This document shows positions 8,520 to 16,809 of a stretch of DNA of 64,000 nucleotides, piece by piece. This stretch comes from an uncultured Sphingomonadaceae bacterium. Its GTDB lineage: Bacteria; Pseudomonadota; Alphaproteobacteria; Sphingomonadales; Sphingomonadaceae. The notes beneath the pieces were generated by a model. It was not told where the DNA came from. It worked only from the letters and a program-made list of their open reading frames with translations, and did not search any database. Positions within the stretch are counted from its first letter, which is position 1. Each line of letters opens with the position of its first letter. The DNA is taken from positions 1,488,001 to 1,552,000 of the forward strand of contig CANMVC010000001.1 of the NCBI GenBank assembly GCA_947501325.1, written 5' to 3'. A program made the position numbers and the translations under genes.

Positions 8520-9785
8520 ATGGCACGGATAGTGATGAAATTTGGCGGAACGTCGATGGCGGGCATTGAGCGTATCCGCCGGGTCGCGCAGATCGTCAAG
8601 CAACAGGCGGATGCCGGACATGAGGTCGCGGTTGTCGTCTCCGCCATGGCGGGCGATACCGACCGGCTGGTTAATTTCTGCCGCGAAGCCAGCTCGCTTT
8701 ATGATGCCGCTGAATATGACGTGGTGGTAGCAAGCGGCGAACAGGTGACATCCGGCCTGCTCGCGATCGCGTTGCAATCGCTGGGCGCCAAGGCGCGCAG
8801 CTGGCTCGGCTGGCAAATGCCGATCCGCACTATCGAGGCCCACAGCAAGGCTCGGATCGAAGCGATTGATGCCGATGCTCTCACCGCCTCCATGCAAAGC
8901 GGCGAGATTGCCATTATTCCCGGCTTTCAAGGCATTAGTCAGGATGGCCGGATTACCACATTGGGCCGCGGCGGTTCCGATACCAGCGCAGTGGCTATCG
9001 CCGCAGCCGTCAAAGCCGATCGCTGTGATATCTATACCGATGTCGACGGTGTCTATACCACCGACCCGCGCATCGTGACAAAAGCGCGCAAACTGAAAAC
9101 CGTGACCTTTGAAGAGATGCTGGAGCTGGCCAGCGTCGGCGCGAAAGTGCTGCAAACACGGTCGGTCGGTCTGGCGATGAAAGAAAATGTACGTATTCAA
9201 GTGCTGTCATCCTTCACCGAGGATGGCGCGCCCAGCGCTGATGATCTGCCCGGAACGATGATCGTCAGCGAAAGTGAAATGGAGAAGGAAGATATGGAGC
9301 GTCAACTCATCACAGGCATCGCCCATGACAAGAATGAATCCAAAATCACTCTGACCCGTGTGCCGGATAAACCGGGCGCCGTGGCAAATATCTTTGAGCC
9401 GCTCGCCAAGGCCGCGATCAATGTGGATATGATCATTCAGAATGTCGGACGCGAAAAAGGCGAAACTGATGTGACCTTCACGGCACCGACCAGCGATCTG
9501 GACCGGACCATGCAGGTGCTGGAAAAGGCCAAGGAGAGCATTGGCTATAACCGGCTGATTTCCGACACAAACGTCGCGAAAATATCGGTCGTGGGCGTCG
9601 GTATGAAAAGCCATGCCGGTGTAGCCTCGACAATGTTTAAGTCACTCGCTGATCGCGGCGTCAATATTCAGGCAATTACGACGTCGGAAATCAAGGTCAG
9701 CGTGCTGATCGAGGAAGATTATACCGAACTGGCGCTGCGGGTGCTTCACACCGCTTATGGCCTGGATGCAGAGGATGCGGCTTAA
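8520..9785 (+). CDS. lysC: Aspartate kinase
   Basis: 421 aa. Phosphorylates aspartate, the first step to lysine, threonine, methionine and diaminopimelate. The kinase domain begins with KFGGTSM, and contains GRGGSDTSAVAIAAA and DVDGVYTTDPR. Two ACT domains follow (about residues 270-330 and 350-415) for feedback control by lysine/threonine. Length fits the LysC alpha-subunit type of Gram-negative monofunctional kinases. The ATG follows an A-rich stretch with AGAAAGA. dapE, acting later in the same pathway, is at 32017. Confidence 0.95.
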   Translation: MARIVMKFGGTSMAGIERIRRVAQIVKQQADAGHEVAVVVSAMAGDTDRLVNFCREASSLYDAAEYDVVVASGEQVTSGLLAIALQSLGAKARSWLGWQMPIRTIEAHSKARIEAIDADALTASMQSGEIAIIPGFQGISQDGRITTLGRGGSDTSAVAIAAAVKADRCDIYTDVDGVYTTDPRIVTKARKLKTVTFEEMLELASVGAKVLQTRSVGLAMKENVRIQVLSSFTEDGAPSADDLPGTMIVSESEMEKEDMERQLITGIAHDKNESKITLTRVPDKPGAVANIFEPLAKAAINVDMIIQNVGREKGETDVTFTAPTSDLDRTMQVLEKAKESIGYNRLISDTNVAKISVVGVGMKSHAGVASTMFKSLADRGVNIQAITTSEIKVSVLIEEDYTELALRVLHTAYGLDAEDAA

Positions 9786-9790
9786 CAATC

Positions 9791-9885
9791 TCCCTCCCCT
9801 TCAGGGGAGGGATTAAGGGAGGGGCAGTCTTACACCTTATACGATATCCCCCTCTCCCAACCCTCTCCCCTGAAGGGGAAAGGGC
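9791..9885. repeat. Strong hairpins in the lysC 3' region (family E)
   Basis: TCCCTCCCC-TTCA-GGGGAGGGA (9791-9812) is a perfect 9-bp stem with a 4-nt loop. A second, shorter hairpin TCCCC-TGAA-GGGGA (about 9866-9878) follows within CCCTCTCCCCTGAAGGGG. The loops TTCA/TGAA are complementary, so the two hairpins are inverted copies of one element. No T-run follows, so they are dispersed repeats that may also stop or protect the lysC transcript. Confidence 0.7.
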
Positions 9886-9902
9886 ATTTAGAAAGAAACC
9901 CA

Positions 9903-10907
9903 ATGACCCAATCCAAACTCTCGACCTTAATGCAGCGCGGCACCGACCTGCTGGGCAGTGAAACCGCGATCATGTGCGGCGCGATGAGCTGGGTGTCCGA
10001 GCGCAATCTGGTCAGTGCCATTTCCAATGCAGGCGGCTTTGGCGTCATTGCTTGTGGTGCGATGACCCCGGATTTGCTCGATACAGAAATCGCCGAAACC
10101 AAGAAGCGGACCAGCAAGCCTTTTGGTGTCAACCTGATTACCATGCATCCGGACCTGATGAAGCTGATCGCAGTGTGTGGCAATCATGACGTCAGCCATG
10201 TTGTACTCGCCGGTGGTCTGCCGCCCAAGGGCAGCCTTGAGGCGATCAAGGAAATCGGCGCAAAAGTCATCTGTTTTGCGCCGGCCATGGCGCTGGCCAA
10301 GAAATTCATCCGCTCCGGCGTTGACGCCATTGTAATTGAAGGCATGGAAGCGGGCGGTCATATCGGGCCAGTCTCGACTTCCGTGCTCGCACAAGAAATC
10401 CTGCCTGAAATAGCCGATCAGCTGCCGGTCTTCGTTGCCGGGGGCATAGCCCGCGGCGAAGCCATTGCCAGCTATCTTGAAATGGGCGCAAGCGGCGTCC
10501 AGCTCGGCACGCGATTTGTGTGTGCGCACGAATCGATCGCGCATGAAAACTTCAAGAAAGCCTTCATGCGCGGCAATGCCCGCGATGCGATCGCGAGTGT
10601 ACAGGTCGATCCGCGGCTGCCGGTCATTCCTGTGCGCGCGCTGAAGAATAAAGGCACCGAAGAATTTACCCGCAAGCAAATAGAGGTCGCCAAGCTGCTG
10701 GATGCTGGCGAGATCGAAATGGGTGAAGCACAATTGCAGATCGAGCATTTCTGGGCCGGCGCGCTCCGCAAAGCGGTGATTGACGGCGATGTCGAAAATG
10801 GTAGTGTCATGGCCGGACAATCGGTCGGCATGGTCAAGGCCGAGGAAAGTGTCGTTGATATTATCAAGACGCTGACCGAAGAAGCGGAAACCGCACTCGC
10901 GCGTTAG
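9903..10907 (+). CDS. Nitronate monooxygenase/2-nitropropane dioxygenase-like flavoprotein
   Basis: 334 aa FMN-dependent TIM-barrel of the NMO/FabK superfamily. Visible motifs: IMCGAMSWVSERNLVSAISN near the start, FGVNLITMHP, the EAGGHIG histidine loop (about residue 150) that is the catalytic region, and the FMN-phosphate loop PVFVAGGIARGEAIASYLEMGASGVQLGTRF split across two strands. Members oxidise alkyl nitronates or act as enoyl-ACP reductases; sequence alone does not decide. A gene for a detoxifying flavin oxidoreductase is the safest call. It is followed by 172 nt without a gene. Confidence 0.85.
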   Translation: MTQSKLSTLMQRGTDLLGSETAIMCGAMSWVSERNLVSAISNAGGFGVIACGAMTPDLLDTEIAETKKRTSKPFGVNLITMHPDLMKLIAVCGNHDVSHVVLAGGLPPKGSLEAIKEIGAKVICFAPAMALAKKFIRSGVDAIVIEGMEAGGHIGPVSTSVLAQEILPEIADQLPVFVAGGIARGEAIASYLEMGASGVQLGTRFVCAHESIAHENFKKAFMRGNARDAIASVQVDPRLPVIPVRALKNKGTEEFTRKQIEVAKLLDAGEIEMGEAQLQIEHFWAGALRKAVIDGDVENGSVMAGQSVGMVKAEESVVDIIKTLTEEAETALAR

Positions 10908-10923
10908 GCTTATCCGCCATGCT

Positions 10924-10943
10924 GCTCCGCACTTGATGCGAAG
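10924..10943. repeat. Degenerate hairpin repeat, family B
   Basis: GCTCCGCACTTGATGCGAAGC is an imperfect version of the GCTCCGCA...TGCGGAGC hairpin also found at 15031-15050 and 33169-33241. It lies just after the nitronate monooxygenase gene. Confidence 0.5.
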
Positions 10944-11029
10944 CGTCATCGACTCCTCCCATAGCAACCGGGCCAAGGATGAGCCCAGTCGATTGGCAGC
11001 CGCCTAGACTTCTGATTGAGTAAGACACA

Positions 11030-11075
11030 TATGCCCTATCTGTCTTGCCTAAATAACACAGCTTGGGCATAGGGA
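11030..11075 (+). promoter_or_regulatory. Candidate leader hairpin over the ribosome site of the bPH2 pair
   Basis: TATGCCC (11030-11036) is the exact reverse complement of GGGCATA (11065-11071), and the overlapping CCCTAT (11034-11039) is the exact reverse complement of ATAGGG (11069-11074). ATAGGGA contains the only plausible Shine-Dalgarno for the ATG at 11080. The two pairings exclude each other and one would cover the ribosome site. Structure only; regulation is inference. Confidence 0.35.
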
Positions 11076-11079
11076 AAGC

Positions 11080-11610
11080 ATGAGCGAAACGACCATCGAC
11101 CCTCTCGCAGAAATGGAGCACGACAAGGCACGGGCCTATAATCAGGGCCTGACGCCGCTCCATCCACCGCAAAAATCTCTGATCCGGCTGAACACCGCAA
11201 TCTTCGCCGCCATTTTGATCATCGCGGCGGTCGCCGTCGAATTCGCGATTCGCAATGAATTGCCACTGGCACCGGGATCCATCATCGGGCCGGTCACTGC
11301 TTTCGCGCTCTTCCTTTTCACCATGCTTCCCGGCCGCATCTATCGCCGCTGGGGCTATGATATGGGCGACGAACAGCTGCGCGTATTGCGCGGGTTTATG
11401 TGGCGGACCGATACGATCGTCCCGTTTAACCGCATCCAGCATATCGATGTCGCGCAAGGGCCTTTCCAACGCATGTTCGGGCTGTCTACGTTGATTGTGC
11501 ACACGGCGGGGACACATAACAGCATCGTCACCCTTCCCGGCCTCAGCACGCCCGATGCCGAAACCATGCGCGACATAATCAAGGGCCATATTCGCCAAGA
11601 CATGATATGA
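11080..11610 (+). CDS. bPH2 (YdbS-like) membrane protein
   Basis: 176 aa. Two hydrophobic segments (about residues 44-61 and 67-85) are followed by a bacterial PH domain: YRRWGYDMGDEQLRVLRGFMWR, then RIQHIDVAQGPFQRMFGLSTLIVHTAG, the classic bPH2 core. The architecture matches YdbS of Bacillus, a small partner of a larger bPH2 protein. The stop overlaps the start of the next gene (11607-11610 ATGA), so the pair is translationally coupled. Biochemical role is not established. Confidence 0.85.
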   Translation: MSETTIDPLAEMEHDKARAYNQGLTPLHPPQKSLIRLNTAIFAAILIIAAVAVEFAIRNELPLAPGSIIGPVTAFALFLFTMLPGRIYRRWGYDMGDEQLRVLRGFMWRTDTIVPFNRIQHIDVAQGPFQRMFGLSTLIVHTAGTHNSIVTLPGLSTPDAETMRDIIKGHIRQDMI

Positions 11611-13142
11611 CCGACGCGCGCCCGACCACAGCATCGACCGAGGAACCAAGCGTGTTGAGCGCGGATGATCCAATGTCATTTCAGCGGCTCCATCCGCTCA
11701 GCATTATCCTGAAATCCGTTGCGGCCATTGGCCAGAATCTGATCGCCATGGGCGTCCTGTATTTCAGCATTTTTGACCAGAATCTGGTTTATACAGGCCT
11801 GGCGGCGCTGGCCTTGCTCGCGGTTATCATCGGGATAACCACGCTGGTCTGGTCACGCTTCACCTATCATATTGGCCCCAAGGAAATCCGCATCAAAAGC
11901 GGCCTGCTCAGCCGCAACAATCGCTCTATCCCGTTTGACCGGATTCAGGATGTCAGCCTGGAACAAAAACTGGTCAGCCGGATCTTGGGCCTCGCCACGG
12001 TGAAGCTGGAAACCGGAGCCTCGGCGGGCGAGGATGGCAAGCTCGATGCGCTGGCATTGGCGGATGCAGAAGCGCTACGGGACAGGGTGCGGGACTATAA
12101 ATCGGGTGTCACCGCAATGGCCGGGGATGTAACCGGCGAACCGACATTGACCGACGATACGCACGAGCGTCCACCGCTTTTTGCCATGGATAACCGGCGC
12201 ATATTCATTGCCGGCCTGTTCAATTTCTCCTTCATCCTGCTCGCTATTTTGGGCGCTATTGCCCAGAATCTTGACTTTCTGTTGCCGGACGATTTTTTCA
12301 ATCCCTGGTATTGGGCGGAACAATTGTCCGAGCAGGATATGGTCAATGGTCTCAGCTTTTCAGCGCAAATTGCCGGAGCGATCGGCGCGCTGGCTTCGCT
12401 CATTGCAGTGGGCTTGATCAGCGGTATCATCCGGACGTTCGTGCGCGAATATGGCTTTCGTTTGGACCGGGTTGATAGAGGCCAGCCGGGTTTCCGACGG
12501 CGGCGAGGGCTATTCACGCTGACCGATATGGTCATGCCGATCCACCGCGTGCAGGCCGCAATCCTGAGAACCGGGCCAATCCGCCAACGCTTTGGCTGGT
12601 ATCACCTCAAGTTCCAGTCTCTGGCCAGTGATGGCAGCGGCGAGAGCGATCATAGCGCCGCGCCCTGTGCGCAAATGGAGGAAGTCGATCCCATTTTGGA
12701 TGAGACACATATCAGCAACGTCCCTGACGATCTTGCCTTTCACAGTGTCGATCCGGCGCTTTGGTGGCGCGAAGCCATTATTATAACAGTGATATTGGGC
12801 GGTGTGAGCATCGGCGTTGGCTTCTTCATCGATCCATCTTTTTACGCGCTTATATTGCTCGTTATCCCGATCATTGCAGTCATGATCCTGAACTGGCGCC
12901 ATCATCAATATGCCCTGACGGCCGACCAACTGTTCGTGCGCGCGGGCTGGTGGCGGCGCAAGCTGACGATATTGCCGATCCGCAAGATCCAGACTGTCGA
13001 TGTCGGCCAATCGCCGCTCGACCATCCGCTCGATCTGGCGACGGTCACGGTGGGCATTGCTGGTGGATCATCGATGGCCCCTTTGAAGATTAATGATATT
13101 CCCATGACCACAGCGATGGCTCTGCGCGAAAGGCTGATTTAG
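11607..13142 (+). CDS. Large bPH2 (YdbT-like) membrane protein
   Basis: 511 aa with repeated modules, each a pair of membrane helices followed by a bPH2 domain: module 1 about residues 30-170 (helices near 40-80, core FDRIQDVSLEQKLVSRILGLATV), module 2 about 195-370 (core MPIHRVQAAILRTGPIRQRFGW), module 3 about 385-505 (helices 390-430, core LPIRKIQTVDVGQSPLDHPLDLATV). This is the YdbT layout. Coupled by ATGA overlap to the small bPH2 gene. Proteins of this pair sit in the cytoplasmic membrane; a link to envelope stress resistance is reported for the Bacillus proteins but cannot be read here. Confidence 0.88.
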   Translation: MTDARPTTASTEEPSVLSADDPMSFQRLHPLSIILKSVAAIGQNLIAMGVLYFSIFDQNLVYTGLAALALLAVIIGITTLVWSRFTYHIGPKEIRIKSGLLSRNNRSIPFDRIQDVSLEQKLVSRILGLATVKLETGASAGEDGKLDALALADAEALRDRVRDYKSGVTAMAGDVTGEPTLTDDTHERPPLFAMDNRRIFIAGLFNFSFILLAILGAIAQNLDFLLPDDFFNPWYWAEQLSEQDMVNGLSFSAQIAGAIGALASLIAVGLISGIIRTFVREYGFRLDRVDRGQPGFRRRRGLFTLTDMVMPIHRVQAAILRTGPIRQRFGWYHLKFQSLASDGSGESDHSAAPCAQMEEVDPILDETHISNVPDDLAFHSVDPALWWREAIIITVILGGVSIGVGFFIDPSFYALILLVIPIIAVMILNWRHHQYALTADQLFVRAGWWRRKLTILPIRKIQTVDVGQSPLDHPLDLATVTVGIAGGSSMAPLKINDIPMTTAMALRERLI

Positions 13143-13224
13143 GCGACCCTCTCGACAATGGCGCTTGACAGCAGGCCTCGAATAACCACGATAGTAACCA
13201 ATGATATTTTCAGGGGAGTTCGGC

Positions 13225-15021
13225 ATGATCCGCGCGCATTTTAAACTATTGGTTTCCATATCGGCACTGGCACTGAGCCTTCCCGCCGTCGCGCAAAGCG
13301 ATACGGTCGAGGCCGCAGGACAAAATGATCCGCAAAAGTCTGCCGCGCTCCATCAGATCATTGATGATTTCTGGGCCTATAGCCTGAAACAATATCCCGA
13401 ATTTGCCTCTTCGCTTGGCATCGATGACCCCGATGGCCGGGTTACTGATCAAAGTCTTGAAGCGGAAGACAAGCGGGTCGAAAAAGCCAAAACCTGGCTG
13501 GTCCAGCTCGACAAGATTGACCAGAACGACCTGTCAGAAGACGACAAAACCAATTACGGCATCCTGCGTCGCAGCCTGGCGGAACAGATTGAAGCCAGCA
13601 CCTATGGTCAGCGCGCGATCAATTTCACCAACCGCAGCGGCTGGCATCAGAGTTTCGCCAGCATGCAAAACAATCTGCCTTTCCGGAATGCCAAAGATTA
13701 TCAGACTTATGTCAATCGCCTGACAAAATATGGGTCAGTGCACCGGCAGTCGATTGCTGTCGCCAATCAGGCGCTTGCAGGCGGCTATGTCCAGCCCTGC
13801 GTTTCGATGGTCGGCTATGAGACGAGCATTTCCGGATTGATCAAGGAAGATCCCACGGATTCGCGATTCTTCGAACCATTCAAGCGCACCAAGCCCGACG
13901 GCATGGATCAGGCGACTTTTGATGGTCTCGCTGCCAGCGCAGCCGACGCGATTAGTACGATCATCAATCCGGCGCTGAAAGAGCATCTGGATTGGTATAC
14001 TGGGCAATATGCGCCTAATTGCGCCAAAGAGCCTGGCGTGTCGGCTCAACCGGGCGGCGACAAATATTATGATTTCCGTATTCGCCAGATGACAACGACC
14101 GAAAAGACGGCCGACGAGATTCATAATATCGGCCTGTCCGAAGTTGCCCGCATCCGCGCCGAGATGGTAGAGGTCGCGAAAAAAGCCGGATTTGAAACCC
14201 GCGAAGCGTTTATCGAAGATCTCCGCACCAACCCGAAATATTATGCCAAGACGCCCGAAGAGCTGATGGAAAAAGTCGCACGGGTGACCAAGTTAATTGA
14301 TGGCAAAATGCCGTCAATCATCGGCAAGCTGGCGCGGCTACCTTATGGGATAAAGGAAATCCCGGCCGAAACCGCAGAAGGCACGACCACCGCTTATTAT
14401 AATCCGGGATCGCCCGATGTCGGCATTGCCGGCTTCTATTATGTCAACACGTCGAAGCTGGATCAGCGACCCTTCTGGGAAATCCCTGCTCTGAGTGTTC
14501 ATGAAGCAGTGCCCGGCCACCATATGCAGATCGCTTTGCAGCAGGAACTTGACATGCCGGACTTCCGCAAACATGGCGCGTTTTTCACCGCCTTTGTCGA
14601 AGGCTGGGGCCTCTATTCCGAGCGGCTGGGCATTGAAATGGGGCTCTATGATACGCCCGCCAAGGATATGGGTCGCCTATCCTATGAAATGTGGCGCGCC
14701 ACACGGCTGGTGGTCGACACCGGCATCCATAGCAAAGGTTGGAGCAAGCAGCGCGCGATTGATTTCATGACCGACAACACCGCGCTCAGCCCCGCCAATA
14801 TCGAGGCGGAGGTGAACCGCTATATCAGCTGGCCCGGTCAAGCGCTGGCCTATAAAATGGGCGAGCTGAAAATCCGTGAACTACGCACCAAGGCGACGGA
14901 AGAGCTGGGCGCAAAATTTGATCTTCGCGAATTTCACGACGTCGTGCTGGGCCAGGGCGCGGTGCCGCTGGATATTTTGGAAGCGCAAGTGAACCGCTGG
15001 ATTGAAGGCAAGAAAAACTAG
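13225..15021 (+). CDS. DUF885 family exported metallopeptidase-like protein
   Basis: 598 aa from the ATG at 13225, which has AGGGGAG 6-12 nt upstream and begins a good signal peptide (cleavage near AVAQ); an in-frame ATG at 13201 lacks both. DUF885 proteins are predicted zinc peptidases. The signature SVHEAVPGHHMQ is at about residues 427-438, with a downstream glutamate in FVEGWGLYSERLG. The final part (LAYKMGELKIRELR) is also typical. It is expected in the periplasm and acts on peptides or polypeptides of unknown identity. A monocistronic unit followed by a hairpin repeat. Confidence 0.88.
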   Translation: MIRAHFKLLVSISALALSLPAVAQSDTVEAAGQNDPQKSAALHQIIDDFWAYSLKQYPEFASSLGIDDPDGRVTDQSLEAEDKRVEKAKTWLVQLDKIDQNDLSEDDKTNYGILRRSLAEQIEASTYGQRAINFTNRSGWHQSFASMQNNLPFRNAKDYQTYVNRLTKYGSVHRQSIAVANQALAGGYVQPCVSMVGYETSISGLIKEDPTDSRFFEPFKRTKPDGMDQATFDGLAASAADAISTIINPALKEHLDWYTGQYAPNCAKEPGVSAQPGGDKYYDFRIRQMTTTEKTADEIHNIGLSEVARIRAEMVEVAKKAGFETREAFIEDLRTNPKYYAKTPEELMEKVARVTKLIDGKMPSIIGKLARLPYGIKEIPAETAEGTTTAYYNPGSPDVGIAGFYYVNTSKLDQRPFWEIPALSVHEAVPGHHMQIALQQELDMPDFRKHGAFFTAFVEGWGLYSERLGIEMGLYDTPAKDMGRLSYEMWRATRLVVDTGIHSKGWSKQRAIDFMTDNTALSPANIEAEVNRYISWPGQALAYKMGELKIRELRTKATEELGAKFDLREFHDVVLGQGAVPLDILEAQVNRWIEGKKN

Positions 15022-15030
15022 GCTTGCTGT

Positions 15031-15050
15031 GCTCCGCATCAGGTGCGGAC
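15031..15050. repeat. Hairpin repeat, family B
   Basis: TCCGCA-TCAGG-TGCGGA (15033-15049), a 6-bp stem with a 5-nt loop, placed between the convergent DUF885 and four-Cys protein genes (39-nt gap). Same family as 33169-33241. Confidence 0.6.
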
Positions 15051-15059
15051 TATTATAGT

Positions 15060-15710
15060 TTATTCATCATCCGCAGGAACCGGCGGCGGCGTGTCATCAG
15101 CCACCGGAGGAACGGCCAGATCATTGCCGGCCCGACTCTCGACATTTGACGCTTCCAAAGCCTCAGCATCCTGCGCTTCCAACCGCGCGCGCGCTTTGGC
15201 GGCGCCGGCTTCGCGAGCTTCGCGCTGCGCTTCAATTTCGCGCAGGCGTTCTTCAACGGCTTCGGCTTCACCATCAATCCGCGCGAGCCGTTTCTGGCGT
15301 TCTTCCTCAATCAGGCGGCCCCAGTTGACCGTGTCATCTTGCGCTTTTTCGGCATAGGCTTGTTTCAGCAGTTTTTGCGTACAACCGGTGAAACCGCCAG
15401 CACCGACAGGCGAACAGCTTTGTGTCCCGCTTTTGCCAACATATTCATAGGCGCGAACCCGTTCTGACCATGCCTCATTTTTCGCATCATTGGGATTGTC
15501 GCGCAGGGTTTCGGGAATCCGGTAACGTTCCGATTCATCCTTACGGGCGCATACGACAATTTCGCCTTCCGTGCTCTGCGGACAAGGATCATCGCCGTAA
15601 ATAACCAGCTGGTTGACCCTGTCTCCGGCAGCGTCCTGCGCCAGAGCGGGATTGGCGAACATAGCTCCTGCCATTAAAATCGGGGCGGAGAAAAATAGTG
15701 TTTTTGTCAT
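15060..15710 (-). CDS. Exported four-cysteine protein with charged coiled-coil tail
   Basis: 216 aa from the ATG at 15710, chosen because AAGGA lies 6 nt upstream and the signal peptide then starts MTKTLFF and is cut after ALA (residue 24). The mature N-terminal half holds exactly four cysteines (C43, C54, C99, C110) around GEIVVCARKDESERYRIP, a pattern I associate with uncharacterised sphingomonad proteins. Residues about 120-190 are a highly charged helix (EEERQKRLARIDGEAEAVEERL), followed by an acidic Pro-rich tail. It is the last gene of the leftward ctpA-dsbB-coq7 run. The proximity to dsbB suggests two disulfides, which is inference. No assigned function. Confidence 0.7.
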   Translation of the reverse strand: MTKTLFFSAPILMAGAMFANPALAQDAAGDRVNQLVIYGDDPCPQSTEGEIVVCARKDESERYRIPETLRDNPNDAKNEAWSERVRAYEYVGKSGTQSCSPVGAGGFTGCTQKLLKQAYAEKAQDDTVNWGRLIEEERQKRLARIDGEAEAVEERLREIEAQREAREAGAAKARARLEAQDAEALEASNVESRAGNDLAVPPVADDTPPPVPADDE

Positions 15711-15781
15711 AGTCATCCTTTGCCAGCGACCGAATGAACCCGCGCTGAAGAGTAATAATCCAGTCCGACCGGTTCGGCCAA

Positions 15782-16321
15782 TCAAATTCGCTTGGAAAGC
15801 CCTATTGCCACCTTGCACCCCAGCCGGATGGCGGCTGTTAGCACGGGATAGCCAGGCACATCTTCGGCGCCCGATTCAATTGCCGTCTGTTTATGCTCCA
15901 GTTCCTCTTCACGAAACTCCGCAATCTTACTGAGCAGCTCCGGATCATTTTCCGATTCGAGCTGTTCCATCTGTTCCTGATAATGTTTGTCAATTTCGGT
16001 TTCGACGGCGGCCGTACAGGCCATGGCGGCGCGCGGCCCCATAATGGCCGTTCCCGCACCCAACGCATAGCCAGCCGCTTTCCAGAAGGGCTGCAACACG
16101 GTCGGTCGCACGTTTCGCTCGACAATCATGCGGTCAAACGTATCCAGATGCCGCTGTTCCTGTTCCGCCATATGGTGGATCGCGCTGCTGTCGGGGGCAT
16201 CGTCACCCATCACGGCGAGCTGGCCCTTGTAGATTTGCGCGGCGCCATATTCTCCGGCCTGATTGACCCGGATCATTGATGCGATATCCGCCTTTGCCTT
16301 GCCTAATATTGCGTCAGCCAT
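15782..16321 (-). CDS. coq7: Demethoxyubiquinone hydroxylase Coq7
   Basis: 179 aa, the bacterial short form. Hydroxylates demethoxyubiquinol in ubiquinone synthesis. Di-iron ligands are visible in two EXXH-type helices: RVNQAGEYGAAQIY (first Glu), EQEQRHLD (Glu and His), then VETEIDKHYQEQ and REEELEHKQTA. Located at the inner membrane face. Its start overlaps the end of dsbB by 8 nt, so they are cotranscribed; a 71-nt gap follows before the four-Cys protein gene. Confidence 0.93.
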   Translation of the reverse strand: MADAILGKAKADIASMIRVNQAGEYGAAQIYKGQLAVMGDDAPDSSAIHHMAEQEQRHLDTFDRMIVERNVRPTVLQPFWKAAGYALGAGTAIMGPRAAMACTAAVETEIDKHYQEQMEQLESENDPELLSKIAEFREEELEHKQTAIESGAEDVPGYPVLTAAIRLGCKVAIGLSKRI

Positions 16322-16799
16322 TGCGCGCGTCCTTTCGCCCCATTGCCATCAGTCCCAAGATGAGGATGGCGCCGCCAACAGACAAGAGGAAATTATAGCC
16401 GGCCAGCGAAATACCGAATAGCGACCAAGGCGCGACATCACAGCGCACAAGCGGTGCATTCATGATCGAATCGAGCATATCGCCACCTGCTGGCAAATTG
16501 GTAGCGCAGGACGTAATGCCTTCCCACCAACCATATTCGACCCCGGCGTGGAAACCGCCAATCAGACCGCTAGCCAATATGGCAAGCGCTGCGGCGATTG
16601 TGAGAGAACCAGACCATTTCTGTTGACGCAGGATTATCGCTCCCAGCGCCAGAACGAACGCTGCCCAATGTGGCCAACGCTGCCACATGCACATTTCGCA
16701 GGGATAGAGACCAAAGACATATTCGCTGATCAAGGCTCCGCCGAGCAAGGCCGAGGGTATGATCAAAGACAGCCACAGGGCTGCACGAGAAAGAGCCAT
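16314..16799 (-). CDS. dsbB: Disulfide bond formation protein B
   Basis: 161 aa with four membrane helices. The first periplasmic loop carries CEMC in YPCEMCMWQRWPHW and the second loop holds two more cysteines (in SCATNLPAGG and APLVRCDVAP). DsbB passes electrons from DsbA to quinone. Its place between a periplasmic protease gene (ctpA, 10 nt upstream) and a quinone synthesis gene (coq7, overlapping) is consistent with that. No dsbA is in the window. Confidence 0.93.
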   Translation of the reverse strand: MALSRAALWLSLIIPSALLGGALISEYVFGLYPCEMCMWQRWPHWAAFVLALGAIILRQQKWSGSLTIAAALAILASGLIGGFHAGVEYGWWEGITSCATNLPAGGDMLDSIMNAPLVRCDVAPWSLFGISLAGYNFLLSVGGAILILGLMAMGRKDARNG

Positions 16800-16809
16800 A
16801 GCTGGCGTC

